A stretch of DNA of 64,000 nt from Gordionus sp. m RMFG-2023 (lineage: Eukaryota > Nematomorpha > Gordioida > Chordodea > Parachordodidae), in the NCBI RefSeq assembly GCF_954871325.1, contig NC_088777.1, positions 24,963,366 to 25,027,365 on the forward strand, in the 5' to 3' direction. Positions 57,601-62,127 of this stretch are shown piece after piece. Positions within the stretch are counted from its first letter, which is position 1; every line of letters starts with the position of its first letter. Both the position numbers and the translations under genes were made by a program. The notes under the pieces are model-generated. The model saw nothing but the letters and a program-made list of their open reading frames with translations. It did not search any database and was not told the origin of the DNA.

Positions 57601-58410
57601 ATAGAGATACTCTGGAATTCATAAAAACCTTTCATATTTTAAAAAAAAATATTTTGTAATTTTTGGCTACTAGTCCCCCACTTGCTGGCTACCTGACTAC
57701 TATGAAGTTATATATTAGAAGAAATATTTATTTTAAATTAAAAATTTTTAAATCTTATAAATAAACAAGTATATTTTTTTGTGTGGAAATGAAAAATGAA
57801 TAATTTCGAATTGCCTTTTACATGACAACCCTATCTTTTTCATATTTATTTATTACTTAAGTTCTGCAACCAAATGATCTAAAATTGAACCTTATTTAGG
57901 CTCTTAGGTGATCAATTTTTATATATTTATTATGATGTGATTTCAAATAAAATTCATAAACTAGAGGTCAGCCGAGCCAGCGAAGATTTTTATAAAGGTT
58001 TTTCGGGCCCTCCCATAAAACTATATTGAAGTTATCCCGCTAGTAAAATTATTTAAGAAGAATTTTGCTAATACTTACGTTAAAACAATTCCGGATAGGT
58101 CCGTAAATATTATTTTTCTAAGAGAGCTGCCCCAACCTCTAACATAAATAATTTTTTAAGCTTTTATGGAAATTATTTAGACAATTCTATACGAAGGACT
58201 TTATTTCCTTTATTCTTACACGTCCTAGAGTTTCTATATATTCATTTTATATTAGATGGCATTGAATGCAATAAAGAACAAAAATGGCCAACTGTATTAA
58301 TTGATCCTAATTCACAAATAATGCCCGAAAAATTAGAAGACATATGGAATCTTAGAGGAGTCATGAATAATGCATGGCATAAGATTAAAATAGTATATAT
58401 TTCACCTTAA
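18453..58410 (+). CDS. SUOX: Sulfite oxidase, seven exons, 5' end missing
   Basis: Oxidises sulfite to sulfate with a molybdopterin cofactor; in animals it lies in the mitochondrial intermembrane space. Seven exons were found by translation: 18453-18603, 29142-29231, 29385-29633, 31192-31356, 31408-31622, 50133-50386, 58256-58410. All introns are GT..AG and phases agree (0,0,0,0,2,1), giving about 426 residues with no internal stop. Visible in order: Mo-ligand Cys in TLMCAGNRR, GVGWDQGALSTALWSG, FEGMDF, active-site Tyr in GYGSSIPIHKA, MNGE, DHGFPMRVIVP, GARSVKWL, QQRDYK, VDWDTVD, then the dimerisation domain with VELSLDEGKNW, AWSFWEYN, IICRAF and C-terminal IWNLRGVMNNAWHKIKI. Missing: the cytochrome b5 domain (if present) and the part with the conserved RNH motif, which must lie upstream. 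Open exons and kept active-site residues argue for a working gene. Intact frames are seen; expression is inferred. Confidence 0.92.
19141..19314. mobile_element. Short hAT-type MITE (TAGTGTTGTTAAA family)
   Basis: Ends TAGTGTTGTTAAAGGCTCG and CCATTTAACAACACCA are inverted, followed inside by GAGTCGATTTTTGAAAACGG / CCGTTTTTAAAAATCGGCTC. Flanks GTTAGGAT and ATAAGGAT agree at 6 of 8 positions, fitting an old hAT target duplication. Related copies: 27372-27588, 51007-51223, 55811-56001. Confidence 0.75.
19440..19565 (-). mobile_element. tRNA-like SINE candidate
   Basis: The minus strand reads TGTGGCCTAATCGATAAGAG followed by CGTGGCTTGCC, close to the pol III A-box region of an arginine-type tRNA (GTGGCCTAATGGATAAG). 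AGTTCTGAGTAATCC stands where the B box is expected. It lacks a proper cloverleaf and the T-arm is degraded. A tRNA-derived SINE or tRNA pseudogene is the likely origin. Confidence 0.45.
20120..22278 (-). mobile_element. hAT element with G-run ends and decayed transposase
   Basis: Left end CAGTGGCGTAGCCA is followed by a G run; the right end is a C/G-run zone and TTGGTTACGCGCCTTG, its rough inverted partner. On the minus strand at 21020-21480 frames read KIKYLAKFYSYEIDTEIN, AILPEHAIDALNRC, LAQFPNILKLFYILACLPIT and NERIF, then LKTYLRST and a NGLALLNIH-like tail: the hAT dimerisation domain. 21640-21780 adds NLDLVQVIDLTENIYEQVDT. Several frameshifts. The flanks show no clear 8-bp duplication. 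A second CAGTGGCATATCTAGG end with a G run lies inside at about 20533. Confidence 0.65.
22593..23005. mobile_element. hAT-type MITE with CGGCCCG subterminal repeats
   Basis: Ends TAGTGATCTGCA and TGCAGATCTCTA are inverted. A perfect 8-bp duplication ATTCATAC flanks the element (22585-22592, 23006-23013). Each end holds several CCCGGCCCGAA units separated by A/T runs; the middle is AT-rich with no coding potential. 413 bp. Confidence 0.9.
23014..24160. other. Mostly unassigned; ATCGG-like cluster at 23145-23245
   Basis: GGGATGTACCTAACC, GGTCGATTTTATCCGATTCG and CGACCTATTTCCGATCC recall the ATCGGCC MITE family but are too diverged to delimit. 23560-23830 has modest open frames on both strands with no recognised product. 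Confidence 0.4.
24161..24975 (-). pseudogene. LINE reverse transcriptase C-terminal relic
   Basis: Reading from 24975 down: AGDLVLMA (from an F/Y-A-D-D box), KWKMAMEAKGLKMNSVKTK, IQCTRCQKWVHKRCSGKK (a CxxC..HxxC knuckle typical of one group of animal LINEs after the RT), then VKRLMKVGGSRPRGK, the C-terminal KRxMxxEVxGxRxRGRP-type tail. Frames shift several times. Family placement as a non-LTR element is firm; the clade is not. Confidence 0.65.
24995..25325. repeat. Copy of the ATACCCATATCGATATTTTG repeat with C-runs
   Basis: Shares with 10876-11185 and 13148-13440 the words ATCGATATTTTGTGATGA, CCTCAAGACCTAGACC, ATTATTATTACAATAAAA, TTTGATACCCATATCAAAAA and AAGTCATACCCATCAAGACC. C-runs at about 25012-25025 and 25270-25282 mark nearly two tandem units. 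Confidence 0.65.
25336..25449. repeat. Partial ATCGGCC MITE end
   Basis: ATCGGATCGTATCGGC, ATCGGCCTATAACCGATATT and a terminal ATCGGTACATCCCTA match one end of the 1384-2110 family. The other end is missing. Confidence 0.7.
25500..25760. repeat. CGCGAA-motif repeat cluster
   Basis: CGCGAATGCATT, CGCGAACGCATT, CCGTGAATGCATG, ACCGCGAAACAA and ACCGCGAAAACAA recur at irregular spacing of about 20-45 bases. This is a different sequence from the neighbouring clusters but the same style. No ends were found. Confidence 0.5.
26030..26095 (-). mobile_element. tRNA-like fragment, possible SINE head
   Basis: Minus strand: GTCAGTGGTTCGAATCTCG, an almost perfect pol III B box (GGTTCGAATC) with T-arm, preceded by GTCTAACGAACGTTAAG, an anticodon-arm-like hairpin. 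No matching acceptor stem was found, so a working tRNA is unlikely. Confidence 0.4.
26195..26700. repeat. GGCTTGGGAAAAT motif cluster
   Basis: GGAAGCTCCAGGCTTGGGAA, GGGCTGGGCTTGGAAAATAT, GAGCTGGACTTGGAAATTAT, ACGCTTGGGGAATATTTTT, GACGCTTGGGAATTTTT and CTTGCTTGGGAATTTTTT form an irregular array in one orientation. It probably represents subterminal repeats of an undelimited element. Confidence 0.5.
27372..27588. mobile_element. Short hAT-type MITE (TAGTGATGCAAAAT variant)
   Basis: 217 bp with inverted TAGTGATGCAAAATC / GATTTTGCTA ends and the family core GAGCCGATTTAAAAAATGGC, CTCAATATTTTAGCCAG, ATATTTTTCTGGCTAAAAT. Flanks GCTGGAAC and ACTGGAGC agree at 6 of 8. Its length equals the copy at 51007-51223 though the outermost bases differ. 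Confidence 0.75.
27600..29130. other. Unassigned; weak coding-like and tRNA-like patches
   Basis: 28030-28390 keeps one frame fairly open (SSVELSPRGSTLRSAFENLT, then NTPTLYEFDAERMVTIQIIA) but matches no family I know. 28505-28580 has TATAGCTCAGTCACTCG and CCTTCGACCTGG at tRNA A-box and B-box spacing, a weak SINE candidate. Confidence 0.35.
29142..29231 (+). CDS. SUOX: SUOX exon b
   Basis: Thirty codons, phase 0 on both sides: GVGWDQGALSTALWSG then ILLKDVLIDVGVNM. It continues directly from VK of the previous exon, matching the family pattern VKG-x-x-W-D-x-G-A-x-S-T-A. Acceptor aaaaag|gga is weak in pyrimidines; donor atg|gtaatt. Confidence 0.9.
29385..29633 (+). CDS. SUOX: SUOX exon c (active-site tyrosine) with an extra loop
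   Basis: 83 codons, phase 0. Starts LDDSLHVDFEGMDF and ends GYGSSIPIHKA..CVMLAWM; the Tyr in GYGSSIP matches the catalytic Tyr. Between FEGMDF and GYGSSIP lies a polar stretch of about 45 residues where most family members have fewer than ten, so this enzyme carries an enlarged surface loop. Donor atg|gtaaaa. Confidence 0.9.
29634..31191 (+). other. SUOX intron, 1.56 kb
   Basis: Contains an RGG-like open stretch at about 29690-29790 (RGHGQGGRSGFDSR then a basic tail and stop) of unknown origin, a small perfect hairpin with arms agatgta/tacatct near 30092-30112, and a TA microsatellite at about 30118-30168. The rest is AT-rich without a recognisable gene. Confidence 0.6.
31192..31356 (+). CDS. 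SUOX: SUOX exon d
   Basis: 55 codons, phase 0: MNGEILNFDHGFPMRVIVP, then GARSVKWLWRITVS and NFYQQRDYKVFPPH. This is the end of the molybdopterin domain and the link to the dimerisation domain. Acceptor aaaattag|atg; donor ctcac|gtaata. Reading through the donor gives a stop within 9 codons, which supports splicing. Confidence 0.92.
31408..31622 (+). CDS. SUOX: SUOX exon e
   Basis: Begins VDWDTVDPLWDKYPAIQ, the signature after the QQRDYK motif, and ends in ISILIRGYALTCHG. It is separated from exon d by a 51-bp intron (31357-31407). Donor gg|gtaagtg is a near-consensus splice site, phase 2; it opens an intron of about 18.5 kb. Confidence 0.9.
31861..32482. mobile_element. hAT-like element with GGCCCAG/GCCCGGCC motifs
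   Basis: Left TAGGGTTAAGGCCCAGGTCG, right GGGCCGCGTTGCAGTTCTCTA. Both ends hold TGCCCAGCCCATT and GGCCCAGCCCGAAAAT units; the middle is AT-rich. Flanks ATGTTAAT and ATATCATT agree at only 5 of 8, so boundaries are tentative. Confidence 0.55.
33110..35450 (+). pseudogene. YLDD-type LINE relic
   Basis: At 33123-33235 a frame reads TLGVFGEEFLKFITLLGGKF and ISGDRIEAFYFKQTI, the segment before the RT in a LINE group common in invertebrates. At 33950-34110: SDGEVRPISIGSFYE, QLGFDAKGGCQI. At 34165-34200: LDFNNVFNFLSRK (RT motif A). At 34381: YLDDGTICG (catalytic box), then GRTLNIAKSEICF. At 34775: GGFDLYLLNL. Near 35330: DDGLRLDSLT then IWDFTCV. Many frameshifts and stops. 32520-33100 upstream has a CxxC patch of unknown meaning. 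Confidence 0.7.
35460..36220. other. AT-rich stretch, no gene seen
   Basis: TA-rich runs, for example near 35892-35910. A GGTCGGCGGGGC patch at about 36138 may be a lone G+C motif of the neighbouring hAT family. Confidence 0.4.
36222..36580. repeat. Probable internally deleted copy of the BED hAT
   Basis: TAGACCTGTGCGCCGCC here and TAGACCTGTGCCCGGCGG at 36582 are the same end in the same orientation. The next 43 bases (36237-36279) equal 36836-36878, which lie about 250 bases inside the larger copy. So this copy lacks the intervening stretch. Its other end was not found. Confidence 0.5.
36582..38781 (+). mobile_element. BED-type hAT transposon, first part
   Basis: Starts TAGACCTGTGCCCGGCGG with G+C-rich subterminal words (GCCGCCGATT, GGCGCGTGCCGGC, GCGGCGGCGCGGCG). 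A BED zinc finger is split by a short intron: WRYFGNLILKNENKKR and CEPC at about 36950-37030, NISINNLSRHLVNVHKISEK at about 37160-37230 (C-x2-C..H-x4-H). 38030-38480 holds the catalytic region: LWTDHFKRRNYIT, FTLATRNVTQKHTGETI, VTDAVANIKRS. Then LKLNCPTRWHS at about 38680. Frameshifts near 38130 and 38495 break it. An LTR element is inserted at 38782; the gene resumes at 48316. Confidence 0.8.
37365..37845. repeat. Tandem repeat, about 119-133 bp unit, four copies
   Basis: CCAGCTCTA/CCAACTCTA recurs at 37418, 37537, 37670 and 37798 with the same surroundings (TTATTTAAAACTTTATT, GAAAGTTAAAACTAA, TTTTTAATGTATAAACTTA). It lies between the BED exons and the catalytic region of the hAT, probably within an intron of that transposase. 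Confidence 0.8.
38841..40475 (-). mobile_element. RTE-type LINE, 5'-truncated, young
   Basis: A perfect 9-bp target duplication TAGTATTTT (38832-38840, 40476-40484) flanks it; the intact LTR at 48180-48190 shows the same word once. One open frame runs from the truncated 5' edge to KGES and a stop (at least 529 codons). RT motifs: NYRGIKLMSHCLKLYEKI, FGFMPGRSTTDAI, LDLEKAFDRIPR, GVHQGSALSPLLF, FADDIVILAES, GLKVNREKTEYM. C-terminal tail LRWYGHTMRRP and KRKRGRPKLQW. The 3' end is a short A-rich tail right after the stop. The endonuclease is missing. Unbroken frame and exact duplication mean a recent insertion. Confidence 0.9.
40567..42102. mobile_element. Fold-back Tc1/mariner-like element in the LTR
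   Basis: CAGGGTTTCCCATTC / GAATGGGAAACCCTG ends, minisatellite arms 40567-40765 and 41795-42102, TA on each side. Removing it with one TA restores AGTTATAATAATATAAT, exactly the sequence at 48261-48277. The inner part (41200-41340) matches the middle of the 2529-4222 copy. Non-coding. Confidence 0.9.
42230..44660 (-). pseudogene. Ty3/gypsy pol remains
   Basis: Minus-strand blocks in family order: RT at 43866-44300 (LWLCGDFKVTLNKFL, TTSDLNAYLQMSIDEE, GYYRYLRLSIG, and YLDDVIITG as the catalytic box), RNase H at 43255-43620 (YTSKTLRDAEKNYSTFDKE and KEDHKPLIKIY), integrase zinc-binding region at 42807-43010 (HMGHPGITSMKSI with the HHCC pattern), and integrase end at 42321-42740. This text is closest to invertebrate elements whose copies are often annotated K02A2.6-like. 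Broken. Confidence 0.8.
44670..46731 (-). mobile_element. hAT element inside the LTR fossil
   Basis: On the minus strand it begins at 46731 with CAGGGTTGCCATGTC and CTCCCGCAA repeats (four or more within 120 bases). Decayed transposase text follows: SAFCADNASVNFGKN at about 45890-45935, PIGCICYILHNSYKKAINVL and VDVEIIVMKCFNEFSHQLKV at 45730-45850, a group of hAT proteins with ADNASVNFG before a C-x-H block. 45264-45563 gives LGFVSHVGNLLHAINIQLQ. The far end is rearranged into an inverted repeat (see 44677-45576). Several frameshifts. Confidence 0.65.
44677..45576. repeat. Inverted repeat, arms of about 220 bp
   Basis: 44677-44905 and 45355-45576 are inverted copies sharing TTTCACATGTAGGAAATCTA, AAAGATTCACAAAAT and TACAGTTAAAAAT. 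The arms carry the same hAT-derived coding text in opposite directions with many differences, so the duplication is old. Spacer about 450 bp. Confidence 0.75.
46732..48120 (-). pseudogene. Ty3/gypsy gag remains
   Basis: A CCHC zinc knuckle pair is visible at about 46735-46820 (CNRFHAIRNC, then CNKCRKSNHI). Upstream at 47405-47700 is a gag-like segment (ELRIRDHLIAGLKMSQLDKE, YPDTKDEDQPLSLYKIIEIA). 46855-46960 has an unexplained G+C-rich patch (GATCGGGGGTCCGGGATGG). Broken. Confidence 0.6.
48131..48315 (-). repeat. 5' LTR
   Basis: 185 bp, starting TTATATTTTAATATC and ending GACTATAAAAA on the minus strand. The adjoining TTGGCGCTGAGATT begins with the TGG expected of a tRNA-primed binding site. 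Confidence 0.8.
48316..48985 (+). mobile_element. BED-type hAT, second part (after the LTR element)
   Basis: Continues the transposase from 38781: NEWDMNELYTVLNPF, GLLFRSEIEAHIQINRSDCS, then ATLLDPRFQNLKVVSEYLNS, FERDRNAQSEIQDEDNGQT, LIFWKKKRL, and after one stop LPMLANLARKVLCIYGTS, the FW..P.L..LAR..L..P.TS segment of hAT dimerisation domains. It ends abruptly at about 48985, where an inverted copy starts, so the 3' terminal repeat is missing. Confidence 0.8.
48970..49930 (-). pseudogene. Inverted partial copy of the BED hAT
   Basis: Mirrors 38440-38781 plus 48316-48945 without the LTR insertion, giving the exact empty site (TAGGAAAACAATCTTTAAAA near 49575-49592). Text includes IREIISALRYRVADLEC, CLQSIYETGHILDIDDSD, LKLNCPTRWHSILIML, NLGLLFAVK, GKLARKLPSNDYNN, PEEDALIFWKKKRLELPML. 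Joined tail to tail with the + copy with almost no spacer. Some stops and one or two shifts. Confidence 0.75.
50133..50386 (+). CDS. SUOX: SUOX exon f (dimerisation domain)
   Basis: After acceptor aaatag| the codon GG+A resumes as GNIAVELSLDEGKNW, then AWSFWEYNAVIEIPCQIICR and AFKVE. The VxxSLDxGxxW, AWxxWE and IxCRA motifs fix it as the sulfite oxidase dimerisation domain. About 35 Asn/Ser/Lys-rich residues are inserted between GKNW and DAWSFW. The donor (gaaa|gtttgc) was chosen because it is phase 1, as the next exon needs; this boundary is less sure than the others. Confidence 0.85.
51007..51223. mobile_element. Short hAT-type MITE, near-perfect palindrome
   Basis: 217 bp. TAGTGTTGTTAAACGGCTCG and CGAGCCGTTTAACAACTA ends extend into long inverted arms. 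Flanks GTTTTAAG (50999-51006) and GTTTTATG (51224-51231) match at 7 of 8. Best-preserved copy of this family in the window. Confidence 0.88.
51635..52581. mobile_element. ATCGGCC hAT-type MITE, reverse orientation
   Basis: TAGGGGTGTACCGATACC / ATATCGGTGCATCCCTA ends. The sequence aligns inverted with 1384-2110 almost throughout, with the insertion at 51737-51878 as the main extra block. Flanking 8-mers (ATAAAGAC, TTAAATAA) are too diverged to count as a duplication. Confidence 0.8.
51737..51878. mobile_element. 142-bp MITE nested in the ATCGGCC MITE
   Basis: Perfect ends CAGAGTTGTTAAA / TTTAACAACTCTG, inner TATCTGTATCTAGATA words, and a perfect 8-bp duplication CTAATTTT (51729-51736, 51879-51886). 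The sister copy near 2008-2016 shows the single unoccupied word in CTAATTTTGTATTC (minus strand). A diverged relative lies at 55760-56082. Confidence 0.9.
52688..52890. repeat. Dispersed repeat (inverted copy at 57125-57310)
   Basis: AGATTTTTCTAATTTTTAC, ATAAAATTTTAGCCTCC, AACAGC and CACTCCCTTTAATTTTAGA occur in the same order, reverse-complemented, at 57125-57310. Parent element unknown. Confidence 0.55.
53423..54846 (-). mobile_element. hAT transposon with CACGCC subterminal repeats and decayed transposase
   Basis: Ends TAGAGGTGAGCGCGGGCC and GGCCCACGCCCACCTCTA are inverted. Flanks CTACCAGT (53415-53422) and CTACTAGT (54847-54854) agree at 7 of 8. Both ends hold TTCACGCC, CGCTCACG and CGTCACGCC words. 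On the minus strand the transposase can be followed: SITTDFWMDDYKN (54285-54325, catalytic Asp region), FELKTFILAIREMKTGDNI, CVTDNGANLI, ACICHILNNIMHYIF, then FLSIFKECSDNLSADSRPTI. The C-terminal dimerisation part is not visible. Frames shift several times. Confidence 0.85.
55760..56082. repeat. Diverged TATCTAGATA-type MITE, interrupted
   Basis: GTTTCTGTATCGAGATACAT and ATTTAAATCCATTTTTGGACG up to ATCAACTCTG resemble 51737-51878 at lower identity. Another MITE (55811-56001) is inserted in it. Confidence 0.55.
55811..56001. mobile_element. Short hAT-type MITE (ATTTTGCATCACTA variant)
   Basis: 191 bp; core ATGGCTAACTCAGTATTTTA, AGATTTTGCTCATAGATGGC, right end TTTTGCATCACTA. Flanks GATGTATT (55803-55810) and GATGTATC (56002-56009) match at 7 of 8. 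Confidence 0.8.
56130..56235. repeat. Lone hAT-like end with ACCCGGCCCC motif
   Basis: TAGGGATCTGTAAAACACG followed by ACCCGGCCCCAATTTTTTAT and TTTCGGTTCGGA. No matching second end found. Confidence 0.45.
57125..57310. repeat. Inverted copy of the 52688 repeat
   Basis: TCTAAAATTAAAGGGAGTG, GAGATTAAAATTTTATC and TTAGAAAAATCTAAAGG mirror 52688-52890. Confidence 0.55.
57960..58045. repeat. Short G+C cluster, lone hAT-like end
   Basis: TAGAGGTCAGCCGAGCCAGC then TTTTTCGGGCCCTCCC. It resembles the start of the 53423 element (TAGAGGTGAGCGCGGGCC). No second end or duplication found. Confidence 0.35.
58256..58410 (+). CDS. SUOX: SUOX terminal exon
   Basis: After acceptor tatattag| the frame reads GIECNKEQKWPTVLIDPNSQ, then EDIWNLRGVMNNAWHKIKI and a TAA stop. 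IWNLRGVxNNxWH is the standard C-terminus of sulfite oxidase. It lies about 7.9 kb from exon f. No other exon-like block with this ending occurs in the window, so the two belong to one gene. Confidence 0.92.
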
Positions 58411-58642
58411 ATCGGATAAATTAATATACATAGTTATGCATATTTTTTATATTCAAGTTATTATTTCAATATTTAATATTGTCTATTGTCATATTATAAA
58501 TTAATTAAAATTTTATATTTGTAAGAATCGAAAATATATATTCAGATTTAATAATCTTAATATTTGTATTATAAATCGTTAAGTGTATCACCTCTAATTG
58601 CTATACAATTAATGTGTCAATTAGATAGCAAAACTTATTAAG

Positions 58643-58693
58643 AATAAAAAAAAATATTAAAAATAATAATTAACGTTTTACTCATACAATAAA
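58643..58693 (+). terminator. Candidate SUOX poly(A) signals
   Basis: AATAAA occurs at 58643-58648 and again at 58688-58693, about 235 and 280 bases after the SUOX stop. AT-rich DNA gives this hexamer often by chance, so this is only a plausible 3' end. Confidence 0.35.
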
Positions 58694-58770
58694 ATATACA
58701 AGTCCACATCAATCAAAACCCAATTCCATTTTATTTAATAGTTGCCCACAATGTTTTCATAATCAATAAC

Positions 58771-59061
58771 TTATCCTTTAGCTATCCTGGCGGTATTCCT
58801 CTTCCTTACTTGAATTTTAATCGTCTGTTCTTTGTTATACCTTGCACATTCCTCATCTGTCACTGCTGCTTGATTCTAATATTAAGATACTCCACGTAAT
58901 TAAATATACCTCAAAATCTGTTTACTAGACAATTTTAACTCTAGGATATGTATCCTTCAATTTTCTCTTCATCATAAGCATATTCTTATTCTGTGTTTTA
59001 CTTTAAGAGTCACTCTCCCCACCAGCCCTAGGAATAAAGCTCAAATTTCTCCCCAACTTCA
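58771..59061 (-). CDS. Possible small convergent gene, unidentified
   Basis: The last exon 58771-58875 reads NQAAVTDEECARYNKEQTI then RKRNTARIAKG and a stop; acceptor aatattag|. An AATAAA on this strand lies at 58730-58735, about 36 bases past the stop. Upstream, 58930-59061 begins with ATG (MKLGRNLSFIPRAGG) and continues NKNMLMMKRKLKDTYPRVKI, a basic stretch. One in-frame TAA lies between SDS and SKTQ, so either my exon model is wrong or the gene is broken. I do not recognise the product. Its 3' end faces SUOX, with about 360 bases between the two stops. Confidence 0.35.
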
Positions 59062-59252
59062 TTTTGACCGATATTTACCGATTTCCTACATAGACAAAAT
59101 ATAAATTAGATTTTTAAAATACTCCATCTCGCGGAATTTTTTAATTTTATTTTCCTATTATATTTTTTTGTTATTGAAAAAAAAACTTTTCGGTTTTTCT
59201 TCGATGACTGATGTGTAAAGACATATGGTAAGATGAATTTCGGAGCTTAGAG

Positions 59253-62127
59253 ATGGCACCCCGGTCACCGACAGGCCTGGACAGCCGGGTGCTAAGGATA
59301 CTTGTCCAATAAACAAAATGAAGGAAACAAATGAAAATATGGATATGAAAGCTAGGGTGTTCCCTCCAAGCGACGCAAAAGTAAAATAAAGGTCAAAGCA
59401 AAGAAGACAAAATTAGCAAGTTTGAATATTGGTACACTTAAAGGTAAGACGAGAGAATTGGCATCAATGTTGAACAAGAGAAATGTTGATATAGCGTGCA
59501 TACAAGATACGAAATGGAAAGGACAGAAGACTTTGATGATTGGAGATCGGTATAAATTGTACTATAATGGAATTGTTAGCAATAGGAACGGTGTCGGCAT
59601 CATTCTCAGTCAAGATCTAACCTCCTCAGTAGTAGAAGTCAACAGGATCTCTGATAGACTAATGAAGATAAAACTCTGCATTGGTCAATCAATACTACAC
59701 ATCCTTTCAGTATATGCTCCTCAAACGGGTTGCAAGGAAGAAGAGAAAGATGACTTTAGAGCTATCCTTGATGAAGCTCTAATGGAAATCCCTAAGGATG
59801 ACCTAGTCATAATAGGTGGTGACTTAAATGCGCATGTGGGAAAAGCAAGAGATAGCTACAAAAGGCATCATGGTGGTTTTGGATACGGAGAAAGAAATGA
59901 TGAAGGAGAGCATGTACTCGACCTTGCCTTAATAAACACCTACTATAGGAAAAAAGACAGTCATTTAATAACATATGAAAGTAATACAAGGAAAACACAG
60001 ATAGATTACATGCTAATCTCTCGCAGAAGATTAAAAGATGTAATAGACTGCAAAGTCATCCCAGGAGAAGATATCGCCGCGTAACACAAGCTACTAGTCA
60101 TGGATTAACACATCACAAATAAATCCACTTAAAATAAGATAAAACTGGACCATGCATCAAATGGGGTAAATTAAAAACAATGACAGATGCCTTTGCAATC
60201 AAACATTGGAACAATAGATTCCTCACAAGTCAGTGAAAAAATGTGGACAGACCTTTCATCCAGATTAATAGACACTGCCAAATCGACACTAGGCTTGACA
60301 AGGGAGGTAACAAATCATACAAAGAACTATGGTGGTTGAATGAAGAGGTACATACCACTATACAGGAGAAAAAAGCCCTTTATAAAATATGGTACAAATC
60401 CAAAAACCCAGATGCTAGGGCCAAATCTATTGCATACAATGACATGTATGAAGAACTACATACCAAAGAAGGGCAAAATAAAATATACAGATTAGCCAAA
60501 CAGCGAGAAAAGAATTCTAGGGATATAAACGGAGCTCCGAAAGTAATCAAAAATAAAGATGGGAAATTGATAATAAAGGAAAAAAAATAATGAATAGATG
60601 GAAAGAATATTTTCAGGAGCTTCTCAACTTTAATCCCCACATACTACATCTAGACGAACACTCCCCATATCAAAACCTTGTACAACCTATAACAGAACAA
60701 GAAATAATCACATGGCTCAAGCATATGAAAAACAACAAAGCTAGGGGTCCAGATGATATTCCAATAGAAAGCCTTCTAGGAGATGATGGAATACATCTCC
60801 TCACAAATCTGTACAATAAAATACTGGGAAATGAAGAGATCCCTCAAAAATGGAAGCAGAGCTATCTAGTTTTCAAAAATAAAGGAGATCCACACAATTG
60901 TCAAAATTACAGAGGCATATAAAACTAATGTCACACTGTCTAAAACTATACGAAAAAATAATAGAAAAAAGATTAAGAGACATAATCGAAATAGGAGAGA
61001 CTCAGTTTGGCATTATGCCTGGAAGATCAACAACTGATGCTATCCACGCAATTAGGCAAATGAGTGAAAAATACAGGGAAAAGAACAAAAAGCTATACAT
61101 GGTCTTTCTCGATATAGAAAAGGCCTTCGATAGAATCCCAAGAAAACTTATCTGGTGGGCGCTACGCCACAAAAAGATTCCCGAAAAATATATATATGGG
61201 CCTTACAACAATGGACCGTAGCGCAACAGGTATTTCAGCAGGCTTCACAATAGCGGAAGAAGTTCATCAAGGGTCGGCTCTCAGCCCACTTCTCTTCATT
61301 ACAGTAATAGATGTATTAGCACAGTCTATACCTCAAACAGTCCCGTGGAATATGATATTTGCAGATGATATTGTGATACTTGCCTAATCCAAGGATGAAA
61401 TGAAAGAAAGATTGGTGAGTTGGATAAATATCCTAGAAAAGCACGGACTAAAAGTAAATAGAGAAAAGACGGAGTATATGGTGATAGGAGGAGATGAAAC
61501 AGAGAGTATTGATATAAATGAATGGCAGATATCCGCAATAAAAAGCTGCAAATATTTGGGCTCCACTATACAAACAAACGGCACAATAGCAAAAGAGATA
61601 AAGGGTAAAATTAATCAAGGGTGGTTAAAGTGGAGATCTTTATCTGGAGTGCTATTTGACAAAAGAATCCCACACAAATTAAATAGAAAAATTTACAGTT
61701 CCATAGTACAACCAACTATTCTATATAGTTCGGAAACATGGCCAACCAAGGAATCAGACGAGAGAAGTCTACAAACTATGGAGATGAGAATGCAGAGGAT
61801 GATTGCTGAGGTAACAAGAAAGGAAAAAGTGCGCAGTACAAGAATACTAAGTAGTTTAAAGGTAGTGCTCATTAAGACTAAGTTAATGGTAATGGGCACA
61901 CAATGAGATGGCCTATGAACTACATAGGAAATAAAGTTGAGAGTTTGGAAGTGATGGGCAAATGTAAAAGAGGAAGGCCAAAACTTCAATGGGGCCATAA
62001 AGTTAGAGCCAATATAAAGAAGTATAAATTTGATAAAAGAGATTGTATGAATAATATAAAGTGGAGAGAGATGTTGAAGGAGCTTAGCACCAGAAAAGGT
62101 GAAAGCTAAAAAGAAAAAAAAAATTTT
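59253..62127 (+). mobile_element. RTE-type LINE, near full length, broken
   Basis: The 5' part (CACCCCGGTCACCGACAGGC, GGACAGCCGGGTGC) leads to ATG at 59319 (MKETNENMDMKARVFPPSD); a shift then brings in the AP-like endonuclease 59422-60084: LNIGTLKGK, QDTKWKG, SVYAPQTG, GGDLNAHVG, TQIDYMLISRR. The linker is at 60243-60590 and the RT at 60590-62109: FGIMPGRSTTDAI, LDIEKAFDRIPR, HQGSALSPLLF, FADDIVILA, KYLGST, GRPKLQW, KGES and stop. Stops or shifts occur near 60085, 60590, 60900, 61200, 61387 and 61905. A-rich tail at 62110-62121. Very close to the copy at 38841-40475, which covers only its RT half. Confidence 0.9.

Larger units (their letters stand above)
50387..58255 (+). other. SUOX intron, about 7.9 kb
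   Basis: Holds at least four hAT-type elements with 8-bp duplications at or near their ends and two diverged inverted copies of another repeat. Stretches 50387-51006, 54855-55760, 56230-57125 and 57310-57960 are AT-rich and show nothing I can name. Confidence 0.8.
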
